DNA of 64,000 bases, taken from the NCBI RefSeq assembly GCF_014646995.1, contig NZ_BMOI01000004.1, positions 95,860 to 159,859 of the forward strand, in the 5' to 3' direction. A model generated the notes under the pieces. That model made no database searches. It was not told where the DNA came from and saw only the letters and a program-made list of their open reading frames with translations. Source of the DNA: Curtobacterium luteum. Lineage in GTDB: Bacteria > Actinomycetota > Actinomycetes > Actinomycetales > Microbacteriaceae. The position numbers were made by a program, and so were the translations under genes. Positions 45,589-53,964 of the stretch are shown here, piece by piece (the first letter of the stretch is position 1; every line of letters begins with the position of its first letter).

Positions 45589-46230
45589 GTGACCGCTCCG
45601 ATCAGCACCACCGCGGCGTCCGACCGGGCGTACGACCACGTCAAGCGCGCCATCATCCGGGGTGACCTCCCCGGTGGCACCGCCATCAGCGAGAACGCGC
45701 TCTGCCAGGAGATCGGCGTGTCGCGGACACCGGTGCACGAGGCCTTCCTGCGACTCGCGGCGGAGGACCTCATCATGCTGGAGTCGCGGAAGGGTGCCGT
45801 GGTCCGGCCGATGTCCCCGAACGAGGCCGCCGACGTCCTGGAGATGCGGGAGGCCATCGAGTCCACCGCCGCAGCCCGGGTCGTGCGCGACGGCCGGGCC
45901 GCCGACGTCGGCCCCGCGCTCCTGGCCGTGCTCGGCGAGCAGCAGCACGCGGTCGCGGCCGGTGACGTCGACCGTTTCGTCGAGCTCGACGCCGAGTTCC
46001 ACGGCGCGGTCATCGGGGCGTCGCGGAACGGCATCGCGGTCATGTTCGCCCGGACGCTCCGGGACCGGCAGCAGCGGCTCCGACACCAACTCATGCGGCT
46101 CCGACCCGAGCAGCTGCAGGCGTCGCTCGACGACCACCGTGCGCTGGCCGCAGCGCTCGAGGCCGGGGACGCGGCCCGCTACGCGGCGGTCCTCCACGAG
46201 CACGTCGCCTCGCACCGGGGCGCCCTGTGA
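45589..46230 (+). CDS. GntR-family (FCD subfamily) transcriptional regulator
   Basis: 213 residues: winged helix (AYDHVKRAIIRGDLPGGTAIS, then LCQEIGVSRTPVHEAFLRL) and an all-helical FCD ligand domain (EMREAIESTAAARV, FVELDAEFHGAVIGAS, EHVASHRG) with its metal-binding Asp/His pattern. Leaderless GTG 45589 chosen; GTG 45583 is possible. The stop overlaps the MFS transporter start as GTGA, so it probably controls uptake or efflux of its own ligand. Confidence 0.92.
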   Translation: MTAPISTTAASDRAYDHVKRAIIRGDLPGGTAISENALCQEIGVSRTPVHEAFLRLAAEDLIMLESRKGAVVRPMSPNEAADVLEMREAIESTAAARVVRDGRAADVGPALLAVLGEQQHAVAAGDVDRFVELDAEFHGAVIGASRNGIAVMFARTLRDRQQRLRHQLMRLRPEQLQASLDDHRALAAALEAGDAARYAAVLHEHVASHRGAL

Positions 46231-47480
46231 GCGCGGCCGACGCCACCACGGGCAGCGTGCCGGCCACGGGGTCCGTCGCCGTTCCGCAGGCCCGCGCCCT
46301 GCCGTGGGTCGCCGTGTGGGGCGCGGTGTTCGTGTGCTCCTGGGGCGGCAACCAGTTCTCCCCGCTCCTGCTCATGTACGAACAGCGGCAGCACTACTCG
46401 TCCGTCCTCGTCACCGTCCTCCTCGGGGTCTACGTCCTCGGGCTCGCGCCAGCCCTGCTCGTCGCCGGGTCGCTGTCCGACCGGCACGGTCGTCGCCCGC
46501 TCATGCTCGTCGGCATCGGCACCGCCGTCGTCGGCAGCGGGCTCCTGGCCCTCGGACCGCTCGGGCCGGGGTTCCTGGCGGTCGGTCGGCTGTTCTCGGG
46601 CGTGACGGTGGGCATCGCGATGGCGGTCGGCAACAGCTGGGTGAAGGAGCTGTCGCAGGGACGCTTCGACCCGCGCGCGGACGCCGGGGCCGGAGCGCGA
46701 CGGGCGTCCCTGGCGTTCACGCTCGGGTCCGCGTCCGGGGCGCTCGTCGCCGGGCTCATCGCCCAGTGGGGCCCCGTCCCGGAGGTCCTGCCCTTCCTCC
46801 TGCACATCGTCGTCGCCCTGCCCTTCGCAATCGTGGTGTGGCGGACGCCCGAGACGAACACCACCGGCGGCCTGCCCGGACCGTGGTGGCGCCAGCTCCG
46901 GGTGCCGAGCGCCGGCCACCGACGCTTCACCCGGGTCGTGCTCGTAGCAGCCCCGTGGATCTTCGGGTCCGCGGCGATCGGCTACGGCTACCTGCCGACA
47001 CAGCTCACCGCGGCGACCGGGTCGTGGGGGCTCGTCTTCGCCACGGCGACGACCGTCGTCGCCCTGGGCGTGTCGAGCGCGATGCAGCCGATCGCGAAGC
47101 GCGTGCACTCGGTGACCTCGGCCCGCGGACTCGCGGTCGCGGTGGCGCTGATGACGCTCGGCATCGGGGTCGTCGGCCTCGCGGTCGTCGCGCAGTCGGT
47201 GTGGATCGGTCTCGCCGCCAACGTGGTCATCGGCGCGGGGATCGGCACGGCGCTCGTGTCGTCTCTGCTCGAGGTGCAGCGGATCGCGGGTCCCCGTGAC
47301 CTCGCGGGGCTGACGGGCGTGTTCTACGCGGCTGCGTACGCCGGGTTCCTCGCGCCGGCGGTCATCGCGGCGATCGCGGGCACCGTGCCCGTCCCGGTGA
47401 TCCTCGGGGTGGTCGTCGCGCTCGGCGTCATCGCGTGGGTCGCGATCACGGTGTCGTCCAGGAGGCACATCCCGGCCTGA
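46227..47480 (+). CDS. MFS transporter co-expressed with GntR
   Basis: 417 residues, 12 predicted membrane helices. Motif A SLSDRHGRRPLML after helix 2, then GRLFSGVTVGIAMAVGNSWV in helices 4-5. No substrate-specific motif recognised; the GntR-FCD partner suggests a carboxylate or small organic substrate (inference). GTG 46227 within GTGA overlap. Confidence 0.9.
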   Translation: MSAADATTGSVPATGSVAVPQARALPWVAVWGAVFVCSWGGNQFSPLLLMYEQRQHYSSVLVTVLLGVYVLGLAPALLVAGSLSDRHGRRPLMLVGIGTAVVGSGLLALGPLGPGFLAVGRLFSGVTVGIAMAVGNSWVKELSQGRFDPRADAGAGARRASLAFTLGSASGALVAGLIAQWGPVPEVLPFLLHIVVALPFAIVVWRTPETNTTGGLPGPWWRQLRVPSAGHRRFTRVVLVAAPWIFGSAAIGYGYLPTQLTAATGSWGLVFATATTVVALGVSSAMQPIAKRVHSVTSARGLAVAVALMTLGIGVVGLAVVAQSVWIGLAANVVIGAGIGTALVSSLLEVQRIAGPRDLAGLTGVFYAAAYAGFLAPAVIAAIAGTVPVPVILGVVVALGVIAWVAITVSSRRHIPA

Positions 47481-47813
47481 GCGCGCCGGCGCCGGCCCGA
47501 CGGTCGGTCCAGGCCCCGGTCCGGTCCGGTCGGGTCGAGTCCGGTCAGGTCGGGTCCGGTCCGATCCGGTCCGGTCCGATCCGGTCCGATCCGGTCCGGA
47601 CCCGTCCGATCCGGTCCGGTCTGGACCCGTCCGGTTCGGTCGGGTTGGGTCCGGCTCGGCCGCTGCGCCCGGCCCGGCCCGAGGCGCCGTTCCGTTCGGT
47701 CGGTGGCAGTTCCGGTTCCGGAACCCCGACGGTCGTGCACCGGAACTGCCACGAGACAGAGCGAGATCGTGCGCAGCTCGGGGACGGTCGCCAGCGCGTG
47801 CGCTCACTGTCCG
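47481..47813. repeat. GTCCG-rich low-complexity run and inverted repeat after the MFS gene
   Basis: 333 bp, no gene. From about 47500 to 47660 the + strand is almost entirely GTCCG(G/A)TCC-type units of 5-10 bp, probably unstable in length. A 14-bp inverted repeat follows at 47703-47752, then the 3' end of the convergent Nudix gene. Confidence 0.8.
47703..47752. terminator. Inverted repeat GTGGCAGTTCCGGT / ACCGGAACTGCCAC
   Basis: Perfect 14-bp arms (47703-47716, 47739-47752) separated by 22 nt that contain a further small TTCCGGAA palindrome. Placed between convergent genes, so a bidirectional terminator is possible. Confidence 0.6.
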
Positions 47814-48767
47814 TCACGCCGGCAACGCGTCGCGCAACCACGCCGGGCCGCGCGCACCGGCGCCGAGCGCCTCGACCCGCGAGCGCAGCTCACGGTCCGC
47901 CGTGACGACGACCACGGGGGCATCGCCCTCGGCGAGCGCCCGCTCGGCCGCTGCGACGATCGCGTCGTCACCCGAAGCGGGTGCCCGGACCACCTCGACG
48001 CCGTGGGCGGCCGTGTCGGGGGCGAGCCGGGCCTCCCCTTCGAGCACCACGGTCCACCGTGGCCACCAGCGCGCGAACGGCAGGTCGAGTCCGGACGCGG
48101 CGATCCCGTCCGCAGCGAGCGCGTCGACGCCCGCGACGAGCGTCGCGGCCGCGCCGGCGCGGTCCCGCCACCAGCCGTCCGGTCGGCTGCCGACGACGTT
48201 GGCCGCGTCGACGACGACGTGCGGCGTCGTGTCGAGGGCGGCGCGCAGCGTCGGCCAGGAGGCACCGAAGCCGGGGTGCAGCGGGAGGTCGGCGACCTCG
48301 TCGACCGGGATCCAGGAGAGCGCGAGGCTCTCCCGGTCCGCGATGACCGGTTCGAACGGCCGGGAGGCGCGCCCGACGACGGTCGTGTAGGTCCAGAACC
48401 CGAGGTCGAGGACCGCGGTGTGGCGCAGGTCGACGCCGTCGTGCGGGACGCCTGCCTCCTCGGCGGACTCGCGGAGTGCGCCGGTGACGGCGTCCTCGCC
48501 CTGGTGCCGGGCGCCGCCGGGGATGCCCCAGGTGCCGCCGTGGTGGCTCCACTCGACGCGGTGCTGCAGGAGCACGCGGCCGGAGCCGTCGTCGACGAGG
48601 AGGCCGGCGGCGCCGAAGCGTCCCCACGCCTTCGTGCCGTCGGGGCCGACCGCCCAGGCGTCGCCGGGGTCACGGGGGCCCGGAGGCGGCCCGGGCGGCG
48701 TCGCACGGTCCGCGCCGGGGCCACGGTCCGCACCGGAGAGACGGTTCACACCAGGGACGTCGGGCAC
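47814..48767 (-). CDS. Nudix hydrolase fused to a NYN/PIN-like nuclease domain
   Basis: 317 residues. N-terminal Pro-rich leader (to about 45), a Nudix domain with the full box GGx5Ex7REx2EExGV at 84-106 (GGARHQGED...RESAEEAGV), and a C-terminal domain at about 180-317 with acidic signatures of NYN/PIN folds: VVVDAANVVGS, ASGDDAIV and VVVVTADRELR. Nudix enzymes cleave NDP-X compounds; NYN domains are metal-dependent RNases. The pairing suggests RNA or nucleotide clean-up (inference). GTG 48767 with GGAAGGTGGAG. Divergent from the thiamin operon. Confidence 0.85.
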   Translation of the reverse strand: MPDVPGVNRLSGADRGPGADRATPPGPPPGPRDPGDAWAVGPDGTKAWGRFGAAGLLVDDGSGRVLLQHRVEWSHHGGTWGIPGGARHQGEDAVTGALRESAEEAGVPHDGVDLRHTAVLDLGFWTYTTVVGRASRPFEPVIADRESLALSWIPVDEVADLPLHPGFGASWPTLRAALDTTPHVVVDAANVVGSRPDGWWRDRAGAAATLVAGVDALAADGIAASGLDLPFARWWPRWTVVLEGEARLAPDTAAHGVEVVRAPASGDDAIVAAAERALAEGDAPVVVVTADRELRSRVEALGAGARGPAWLRDALPA

Positions 48768-48825
48768 CGCTCCACCTTCCCACATGCGCCTGGCCGTGTG
48801 TCCGTCGGTGTCGCGCGGCGTCGTG

Positions 48826-48831
48826 TACGGT
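48826..48831 (+). promoter_or_regulatory. -10 hexamer TACGGT for the thiamin operon
   Basis: TACGGT ends about 7 nt before the start of the TPP aptamer, so transcription would begin with the riboswitch P1 stem. Confidence 0.5.
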
Positions 48832-48837
48832 GACGCT

Positions 48838-48915
48838 CGAGACACGGGGTGCCGCGACCGCGGCTGAGATCACACCCGTCGAACCTGCTCGAGCTCGTAC
48901 TCGCGAAGGGATCGT
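48838..48915 (+). promoter_or_regulatory. TPP riboswitch (THI element)
   Basis: All conserved blocks are present in order: ACGGGGTGCC, GGCTGAGATCACACCCG, GAACCTG and the closing GCGAAGGGA. The terminal AAGGGA is also the ribosome-binding site of thiM (ATG 48918). Thiamin pyrophosphate binding would therefore sequester it and block translation. No separate terminator stem with a T-tract was seen. Confidence 0.93.
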
Positions 48916-48917
48916 CC

Positions 48918-49775
48918 ATGCACGCTGCTGCGCCCGTACCCACGACCGCCGCGCCGGACCTCGTCCGCCGGACGGCCGACCTCCTCGAGGCCCTCCGCGC
49001 CCGCGCCCCGCTGGTCCAGTGCGTCACGAACACCGTGGTGCAGAACGTCACGGCGAACGTGCTCCTGGCGCTCGGGGCGTCGCCGGCGATGGTCGACGTC
49101 CGCACCGAGGCCGGACCGTTCGCCCGGGTGGCGGACGGGCTGCTCGTGAACACCGGCACCCCGCACGAGGAGGCTCGGGACGCCGCCGTCGAGGCAGCGA
49201 CCGCCGCGACGGACGCGGGGACGCCGTGGGTCCTCGACCCGGTGGCGGTCGGGGCGCTGCCGGTGCGGACGGCCCTCGCCCGGGAGCTGCTGGCGCTCCG
49301 TCCGACCGTGCTGCGCGGGAACGCCTCCGAGGTCCTGGCGCTGCTCGACGGTGCGGCCGGTGGCCGTGGCACCGATGCCACGGCCGATGCGGACGACGCC
49401 CGGTCCGTCGCTCGGGCATCGGTCGGGAGGCACGTGGGCGCGATCGCCGTGTCGGGTCCGGTCGACCTGCTGGTCACCCCCGACGGCACCGTCGTGCGGG
49501 TGGCCAACGGCACGGAGGTGCTCACGCGGATCACGGGCGGTGGGTGCGCGCTCGGCGCCGCCGTCGCCGCGTTCGCCTCGGTCGCGGCGGACGCCGGGGA
49601 GGCCGCGGTGGCCGCGACCGTCGTGCACACCCTCGCGGCCGAGCTCGCGGCTCGGGACGCAGGCGGTCCTGGCACGTTCCAGCCCGTGTTCCTCGACCGC
49701 CTGGCGACCCTCACCCCCGATGACGTCGTGCGTGGGGCCCGGGTCGCCACCGAGGCGTCGGACGGCGACCGGTGA
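48918..49775 (+). CDS. thiM: Hydroxyethylthiazole kinase
   Basis: Phosphorylates 4-methyl-5-(2-hydroxyethyl)thiazole for thiamin salvage; 285 residues. [20 protein letters not shown] and GASPAMV at the N-terminus, [10 protein letters not shown], and the anion-hole [10 protein letters not shown] with catalytic Cys. ATG 48918, ribosome-binding site inside the riboswitch. GTGA overlap with thiE. Confidence 0.95.
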   Translation: MHAAAPVPTTAAPDLVRRTADLLEALRARAPLVQCVTNTVVQNVTANVLLALGASPAMVDVRTEAGPFARVADGLLVNTGTPHEEARDAAVEAATAATDAGTPWVLDPVAVGALPVRTALARELLALRPTVLRGNASEVLALLDGAAGGRGTDATADADDARSVARASVGRHVGAIAVSGPVDLLVTPDGTVVRVANGTEVLTRITGGGCALGAAVAAFASVAADAGEAAVAATVVHTLAAELAARDAGGPGTFQPVFLDRLATLTPDDVVRGARVATEASDGDR

Positions 49776-50491
49776 CCGGGGTCGGGTTCCCGGGCGGTCG
49801 GTCGGACGTCGGCGTGTACCTCGTGACGGACACCGCGCTCGCGGGTCGCCACGGTCACGGTGTCGTCGAGGTCGTGCGGGCAGCCGTCGCCGCGGGCGTC
49901 CGGACCGTCCAGGTGCGGGACAAGCACGCGTCGGCGCGGGACCTCCTGGCCCTGAGCGTCGCCGTGGCAGACGCCGTCGGGGCCCGGGCGACGGTGGTGG
50001 TCGACGACCGGCTGGACGTCGTCCTCGCCGCGCGGCACGCCGGGCACCGGGTCGCCGGGGTGCACCTCGGCCAGTCCGACGTGCCCGTCACCGTGGCCCG
50101 GGCGCTGCTCGGACCGGGCGCGCACGTCGGCCTGACCGCCAACACGCCGGAGCACCTCGACGCCGTCGCTGCCCTGCCGTCCGGGACGGTGGACCTGCTC
50201 GGCGTCGGGGTCGTCCACCCCACGACGACGAAGGCCGACCACCCGGAGCCGCTCGGCGTCGCCGGGTTCGGTCGGATCGCCCGGTCGACCGGTGTGCCGT
50301 GCGTCGCGATCGGTGGCGTGACCCTGGAGGACGTCGCGGCCCTGCGCGCGGCGGGTGCTGCCGGCGTCGCGGTGGTGTCCGGCATCTGCGCGGCGCCCGA
50401 CCCCGGGGCGGCGGCGGCCGCGTACGTGACCGCCTGGCGGACGGGCGGTGCGCGCGATGGTGCACCGCGCCTCCAGGCCGGTGCCTCGTGA
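49772..50491 (+). CDS. thiE: Thiamine-phosphate synthase
   Basis: Couples HMP-pyrophosphate with thiazole phosphate to give thiamin phosphate; 239 residues, TIM barrel. [56 protein letters not shown] and AIGGV are family motifs. The extreme C-terminus (about 12 residues, [11 protein letters not shown]) is encoded by a GGAGGC-family half-repeat (50463-50484) and is probably an added tail. Overlaps thiM and thiD by 4 nt on each side. Confidence 0.95.
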   Translation: MTGVGFPGGRSDVGVYLVTDTALAGRHGHGVVEVVRAAVAAGVRTVQVRDKHASARDLLALSVAVADAVGARATVVVDDRLDVVLAARHAGHRVAGVHLGQSDVPVTVARALLGPGAHVGLTANTPEHLDAVAALPSGTVDLLGVGVVHPTTTKADHPEPLGVAGFGRIARSTGVPCVAIGGVTLEDVAALRAAGAAGVAVVSGICAAPDPGAAAAAYVTAWRTGGARDGAPRLQAGAS

Positions 50492-51984
50492 CCGGCGTCG
50501 TGCGCGTCCTGAGCATCGCCGGGACCGACCCGACCGGCGGGGCCGGACTGCAGGCAGACCTCAAGAGCATCGCCGCGCACGACGGCTACGGCATGGGCGT
50601 CGTCACGGCGCTCGTCGCGCAGAACACCAGGGGCGTGCGCTCCGTGCACGTCCCGGACACGGGGTTCCTGCGCGAGCAGCTCGATGCCGTGTCGGACGAC
50701 GTCGTCATCGACGCGGTCAAGGTCGGGATGCTCGGCACCGCGGACGTCGTGGCGACGGTCACGGGCTGGCTGGCGGAGCACCGTCCGCCCGTCGTCGTGG
50801 TGGACCCGGTGATGGTGGCGACGAGCGGCGACCGGCTGCTCTCGGCCGATGCCGAAGCCGCCCTGGTCGACCTGTTCGTGCACGCGGACCTGCTGACGCC
50901 GAACCGGGCGGAGCTGCGGGTGCTCGGCGACCTGGCGCGTCGCACGACCAGCGGCGCGGACCGGGCCGGAGGCGCGACCGCCGTCGACGGCGTGGGCACG
51001 GGCGGTCCGCTCGACGACGCGGCGCTCGTGGCGGCGACCTGGGACGTGCTCGTCCTCGCGAAGGGCGGTCACGACGACGGCCCGACCTCGGACGACGTGC
51101 TCGTGGCACCGGACGGACGCGTGCGCCTGTTCTCCGGCCCCAGGGTGCTCACCGAGAACACGCACGGCACCGGTTGCTCGCTGTCCAGCGCGATCGCCAC
51201 GCTCGCCGCTCGCCACGGAGACTGGGAGGTGGCCGTCCGCGCTGCCAAGCGGTGGCTCACGACCGCGCTCGAGCACGCCGACGCGCTCGACGTCGGCGCC
51301 GGGAACGGCCCCGTCGACCACGGCGCGGCGACCCGCGCAGCACTGCCACCGGTCTCCTGGACCGATGCGTGGTGGGACGACGTCGCCGAGGTCCGCGAGG
51401 ACCTGCTGCACGACGAGTTCCTCCGCGGCCTCGCCGACGGCACGCTGCCGACCGCGGCGTTCGAGGGGTACCTGGCGCAGGACGTGCACTACCTCCGCGC
51501 GTACGAACGCCTCCTCGCCCGCCTCGCCGCGGAGTCGGACGGCCCGGCCGCGGCGTTCTGGACGACGGCGGCGGAGGGGTGCGCCGCCGAGGCACGCGAC
51601 CTGCACCACCGGCGTCTCGCGGGCTCCCACGAGGACGACCCCGTGCACCCGGTGTGCGCCGGCTACCTCGCGCATCTGCAGGCGGCCGCCTGCACCGGGT
51701 CCACCGCGGTCCTCGCCGCCGCCGTGCTGCCCTGCTTCCGGGTGTACGCCTGGGTGGGCACGCGGCTCGGCACCGCTCCCGAGGGGCACCCCTTCGCGGA
51801 CTGGATCGGATCCTACGGTGACCCGGCCTTCGCGGCGGCGAGCGCCGAGGCCACGTCGTGGGTCGAGCGTCTGGCAGCGACGGCGACCGGCGCGGAACGG
51901 GGGCGGATGGCCCGGGCACACCGGCGGTCGACACAGTGGGAGGCTGCGTTCTTCCGGATGCCGTCCGGGTTCGTGACGGTCTGA
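50488..51984 (+). CDS. ThiD-TenA fusion (HMP/HMP-P kinase plus aminopyrimidine aminohydrolase)
   Basis: 498 residues. ThiD part about 1-285 (SIAGTDPTGGAGLQADLKS, VVDPVMVATSG, LTPNRAEL, ENTHGTGCSLSSAIAT) phosphorylates hydroxymethylpyrimidine twice. TenA part about 290-498 has YLAQDVHYL, the active-site Cys416 in LPCFRVY and Glu485 in WEAAFF, so it belongs to the TenA_C class that hydrolyses thiamin-breakdown pyrimidines or thiamin itself. The fusion feeds salvaged pyrimidine directly into ThiE chemistry. GTG 50488 overlaps thiE. Confidence 0.94.
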   Translation: MTGVVRVLSIAGTDPTGGAGLQADLKSIAAHDGYGMGVVTALVAQNTRGVRSVHVPDTGFLREQLDAVSDDVVIDAVKVGMLGTADVVATVTGWLAEHRPPVVVVDPVMVATSGDRLLSADAEAALVDLFVHADLLTPNRAELRVLGDLARRTTSGADRAGGATAVDGVGTGGPLDDAALVAATWDVLVLAKGGHDDGPTSDDVLVAPDGRVRLFSGPRVLTENTHGTGCSLSSAIATLAARHGDWEVAVRAAKRWLTTALEHADALDVGAGNGPVDHGAATRAALPPVSWTDAWWDDVAEVREDLLHDEFLRGLADGTLPTAAFEGYLAQDVHYLRAYERLLARLAAESDGPAAAFWTTAAEGCAAEARDLHHRRLAGSHEDDPVHPVCAGYLAHLQAAACTGSTAVLAAAVLPCFRVYAWVGTRLGTAPEGHPFADWIGSYGDPAFAAASAEATSWVERLAATATGAERGRMARAHRRSTQWEAAFFRMPSGFVTV

Positions 51985-52033
51985 GCGCCGCGGACCGTGA
52001 CCGGCCGTGCTGCGCGGGGGCAGGTCGGCGACG

Positions 52034-52537
52034 TCAGCGCGGGGGCAGCCGCACGAGCTCGACGTGCAGGTCGCGGCCGTCCACGGTGCCCCGCATCCAG
52101 GTGTGGTCGGGTTGCCGGCGGCGGTCGGTCGGCGAGCCCGGGTTGAGCAGGCGCAGCCCGGAGTCGGCGACGGTGTCCCACGGGATGTGCGAGTGCCCGA
52201 ACACGAGCACGTCGACGTCCGGGTACGCCGCTGCCGTCCGGCGCTCACGACCGGTCGCCGCGCCGGTCTCGTGCACGACCGCGAACCGGAGGTCCTCGAC
52301 TGCGCACCGGGCCACGAGCGGGAGGCGGTCGTCGAACTCCGGCCCGTCGTTGTTGCCGCGGACGCCGACGAACCGGCGTGCACGGCCGGACACGGCGTCG
52401 AGGGTCGCGAGGTCCACCCAGTCCCCCGCGTGCACGACCAGGTCCGCGGCGTCGATGTCGGCCCAGAGCCCGGGCGGCAGGTCCTTCGCACGCTTGGGCA
52501 GGTGCGTGTCGGAGAGCAGGACGAACGAGGTCGTCAC
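52034..52537 (-). CDS. YfcE/MJ0936-type metallophosphoesterase
   Basis: 167 residues with the calcineurin-like metal ligands in order: LLSDTHL, HAGDW, VRGNND, VHE and FGHSHIPW. Members hydrolyse phosphodiesters; the substrate is unknown here. The start codon overlaps the MarR stop as GTGA, so the two are coupled. Confidence 0.92.
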   Translation of the reverse strand: MTTSFVLLSDTHLPKRAKDLPPGLWADIDAADLVVHAGDWVDLATLDAVSGRARRFVGVRGNNDGPEFDDRLPLVARCAVEDLRFAVVHETGAATGRERRTAAAYPDVDVLVFGHSHIPWDTVADSGLRLLNPGSPTDRRRQPDHTWMRGTVDGRDLHVELVRLPPR

Positions 52538-53007
52538 GAGGCGTCGCCGCGCGCCGGCATGGGCAGTCCGGACTCGTCGGCGGTGCCGAGCCGTTCGAGC
52601 AGCCCGGCGAGCAGCGCGACGTCGTCGTCGGACCAGTCGGCGAGGCGTTCCTCGAGGGCGTCGCGGTGCAGCCGGACGGACCGCTCGAGTGCGGCGCGCC
52701 CGTCGTCGGTCGCGACGAGGGGCTTGGCGTTGCCGGTCCCGCCGTCGGTGGTGCGCACGAGCCCGGCGGCGAGGAGGCCCGACAGCTGCCGCGAGATCGT
52801 CGACCGGTTCAGCCGCAGGTACCGCGCGATGTCGATGGCCATGCAGCCGGGGTGCTCGACGACGAAGTCCACGAGGGACTGGTCGACCACGCTGAGCACC
52901 TCGTCCGCCCCCCGCGCCCGGATGCTCGCTCGTCTCGTGATCCGCGAGAGCTCGGTGTACGCCCGTCCGATGTCGGCGTTCCGGACATCGGACCTCGGGT
53001 GGTCCAT
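52534..53007 (-). CDS. MarR-family transcriptional regulator
   Basis: 157 residues; winged helix with VDFVVEHPGCMAIDIARYLRL, NRSTISRQLSGLLAAGLVRT and the wing region GGTGNAKPLVATDDGRA. Dimerisation helices at both ends. ATG 53007 has AGGAG. Likely regulates itself and the metallophosphoesterase; MarR proteins often sense small phenolics or oxidants. Confidence 0.92.
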   Translation of the reverse strand: MDHPRSDVRNADIGRAYTELSRITRRASIRARGADEVLSVVDQSLVDFVVEHPGCMAIDIARYLRLNRSTISRQLSGLLAAGLVRTTDGGTGNAKPLVATDDGRAALERSVRLHRDALEERLADWSDDDVALLAGLLERLGTADESGLPMPARGDAS

Positions 53008-53099
53008 GGTGGCTCCTGCCTGTTCCCGGTGCTGTGGCCTCCGAGGGTACCGACGGAGCGGATGGCCCCGTCAGCGACCCGCCGAGGCCGGCCGCGCTG

Positions 53100-53561
53100 T
53101 CAGCGACCCGCCGCCGCGGCCCGCAGCGCGGCGATGTCGAGCTTCTGCATGTCCATCATCGCCTCGTACACGCGGGCGTTCGCTGCGGGGTCGCCCGACC
53201 CCGTCATGAGCTCCCCCATCATCGACGGGGTCACCTGCCACGCCAGACCCCAGCGGTCGAACAGCCAGCCGCACACGGACGGTCGGCCGCCGTCGGCGAG
53301 GAGCGCGTCCCAGACCCGGTCGAGCTCGTCCTGGGTGTCGACGTCGACCTGGAACGACACCGCGTCGGAGTGCGGGTGGCCCGGTCCGCCGTTCATCGCA
53401 CGGCACGGCCGGCCGAGCAGCGTGAACTCGACCACGAGGACGTGCCCGTCCGGGGTCTCCGCCACGCTGTCGATCCGCGAGTCCGCGAACAGCGACACGT
53501 AGTGCTCGGCGGCCTGCCGTGCCTCGTCGTCGTACCAGAGGAAGGGGGTGATGGTCGTCAC
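53100..53561 (-). CDS. VOC-family (PhnB-like) protein
   Basis: 153 residues from GTG 53561 (AGGACC upstream). TPFLWYDDEARQAAEHYVSLF, VLVVEFTLLGRPCRAMNGGP and WGLAWQVTPSMMGELM are typical of the 3-demethylubiquinone/PhnB group of the vicinal-oxygen-chelate fold. No specific substrate can be assigned. It lies 17 nt downstream of the GNAT gene and is probably co-transcribed. Confidence 0.9.
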   Translation of the reverse strand: MTTITPFLWYDDEARQAAEHYVSLFADSRIDSVAETPDGHVLVVEFTLLGRPCRAMNGGPGHPHSDAVSFQVDVDTQDELDRVWDALLADGGRPSVCGWLFDRWGLAWQVTPSMMGELMTGSGDPAANARVYEAMMDMQKLDIAALRAAAAGR

Positions 53562-53578
53562 GGTCGGGTCCTGTCCTG

Positions 53579-53875
53579 TCAGTCGGCAACGCCGCGGCTG
53601 AGCAGCCCGGCCCGCTCCGGGTGCTCGTCGAACCACTGCCCGACGAACCAGCACATCGGGACGATGCGCTTGTCGGACGTCCGCTCGACCTCGTCGACCG
53701 TGTGCTCGACGAGCGCGGCGGCGTAGCCGCGGCCTCGGTGCTTCGGCACCGTGTACGTGTGCGGGAACGCGATCGCGTCCCCGTTCTCGCGGTAGTCGAG
53801 GACGGTCACCAGTTCGCCGTCCACGTACATGGCGTAGCGGTGCTCGTCGGGCTCGTGGCGGAACTCCTCGGTCAT
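53579..53875 (-). CDS. Small GNAT-like N-acetyltransferase (YjdJ type)
   Basis: 98 residues of the short GNAT group: YAMYVDGELVTVLDYRENG, HTYTVPKHRGRGYAAALVEH (acetyl-CoA loop RGRGYAA) and CWFVGQWFDEHPE. Members acetylate unknown small molecules or proteins. ATG 53875; divergent from the reductase gene. Confidence 0.9.
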   Translation of the reverse strand: MTEEFRHEPDEHRYAMYVDGELVTVLDYRENGDAIAFPHTYTVPKHRGRGYAAALVEHTVDEVERTSDKRIVPMCWFVGQWFDEHPERAGLLSRGVAD

Positions 53876-53964
53876 GCCGCCATCATGCTCCCGGAACGGC
53901 GTTCTGCTCGCCCGACGTCTGCCCGGCCCGGGAATGCACCCCGTTCCCGCGCGTTGCGTCCTGC

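Noticed and set aside
52538..53099. MarR operator in the GGCCAC...GGAGCC region upstream of ATG 53007
   Set aside because: The imperfect repeat is GC-rich and indistinguishable from background in this composition.
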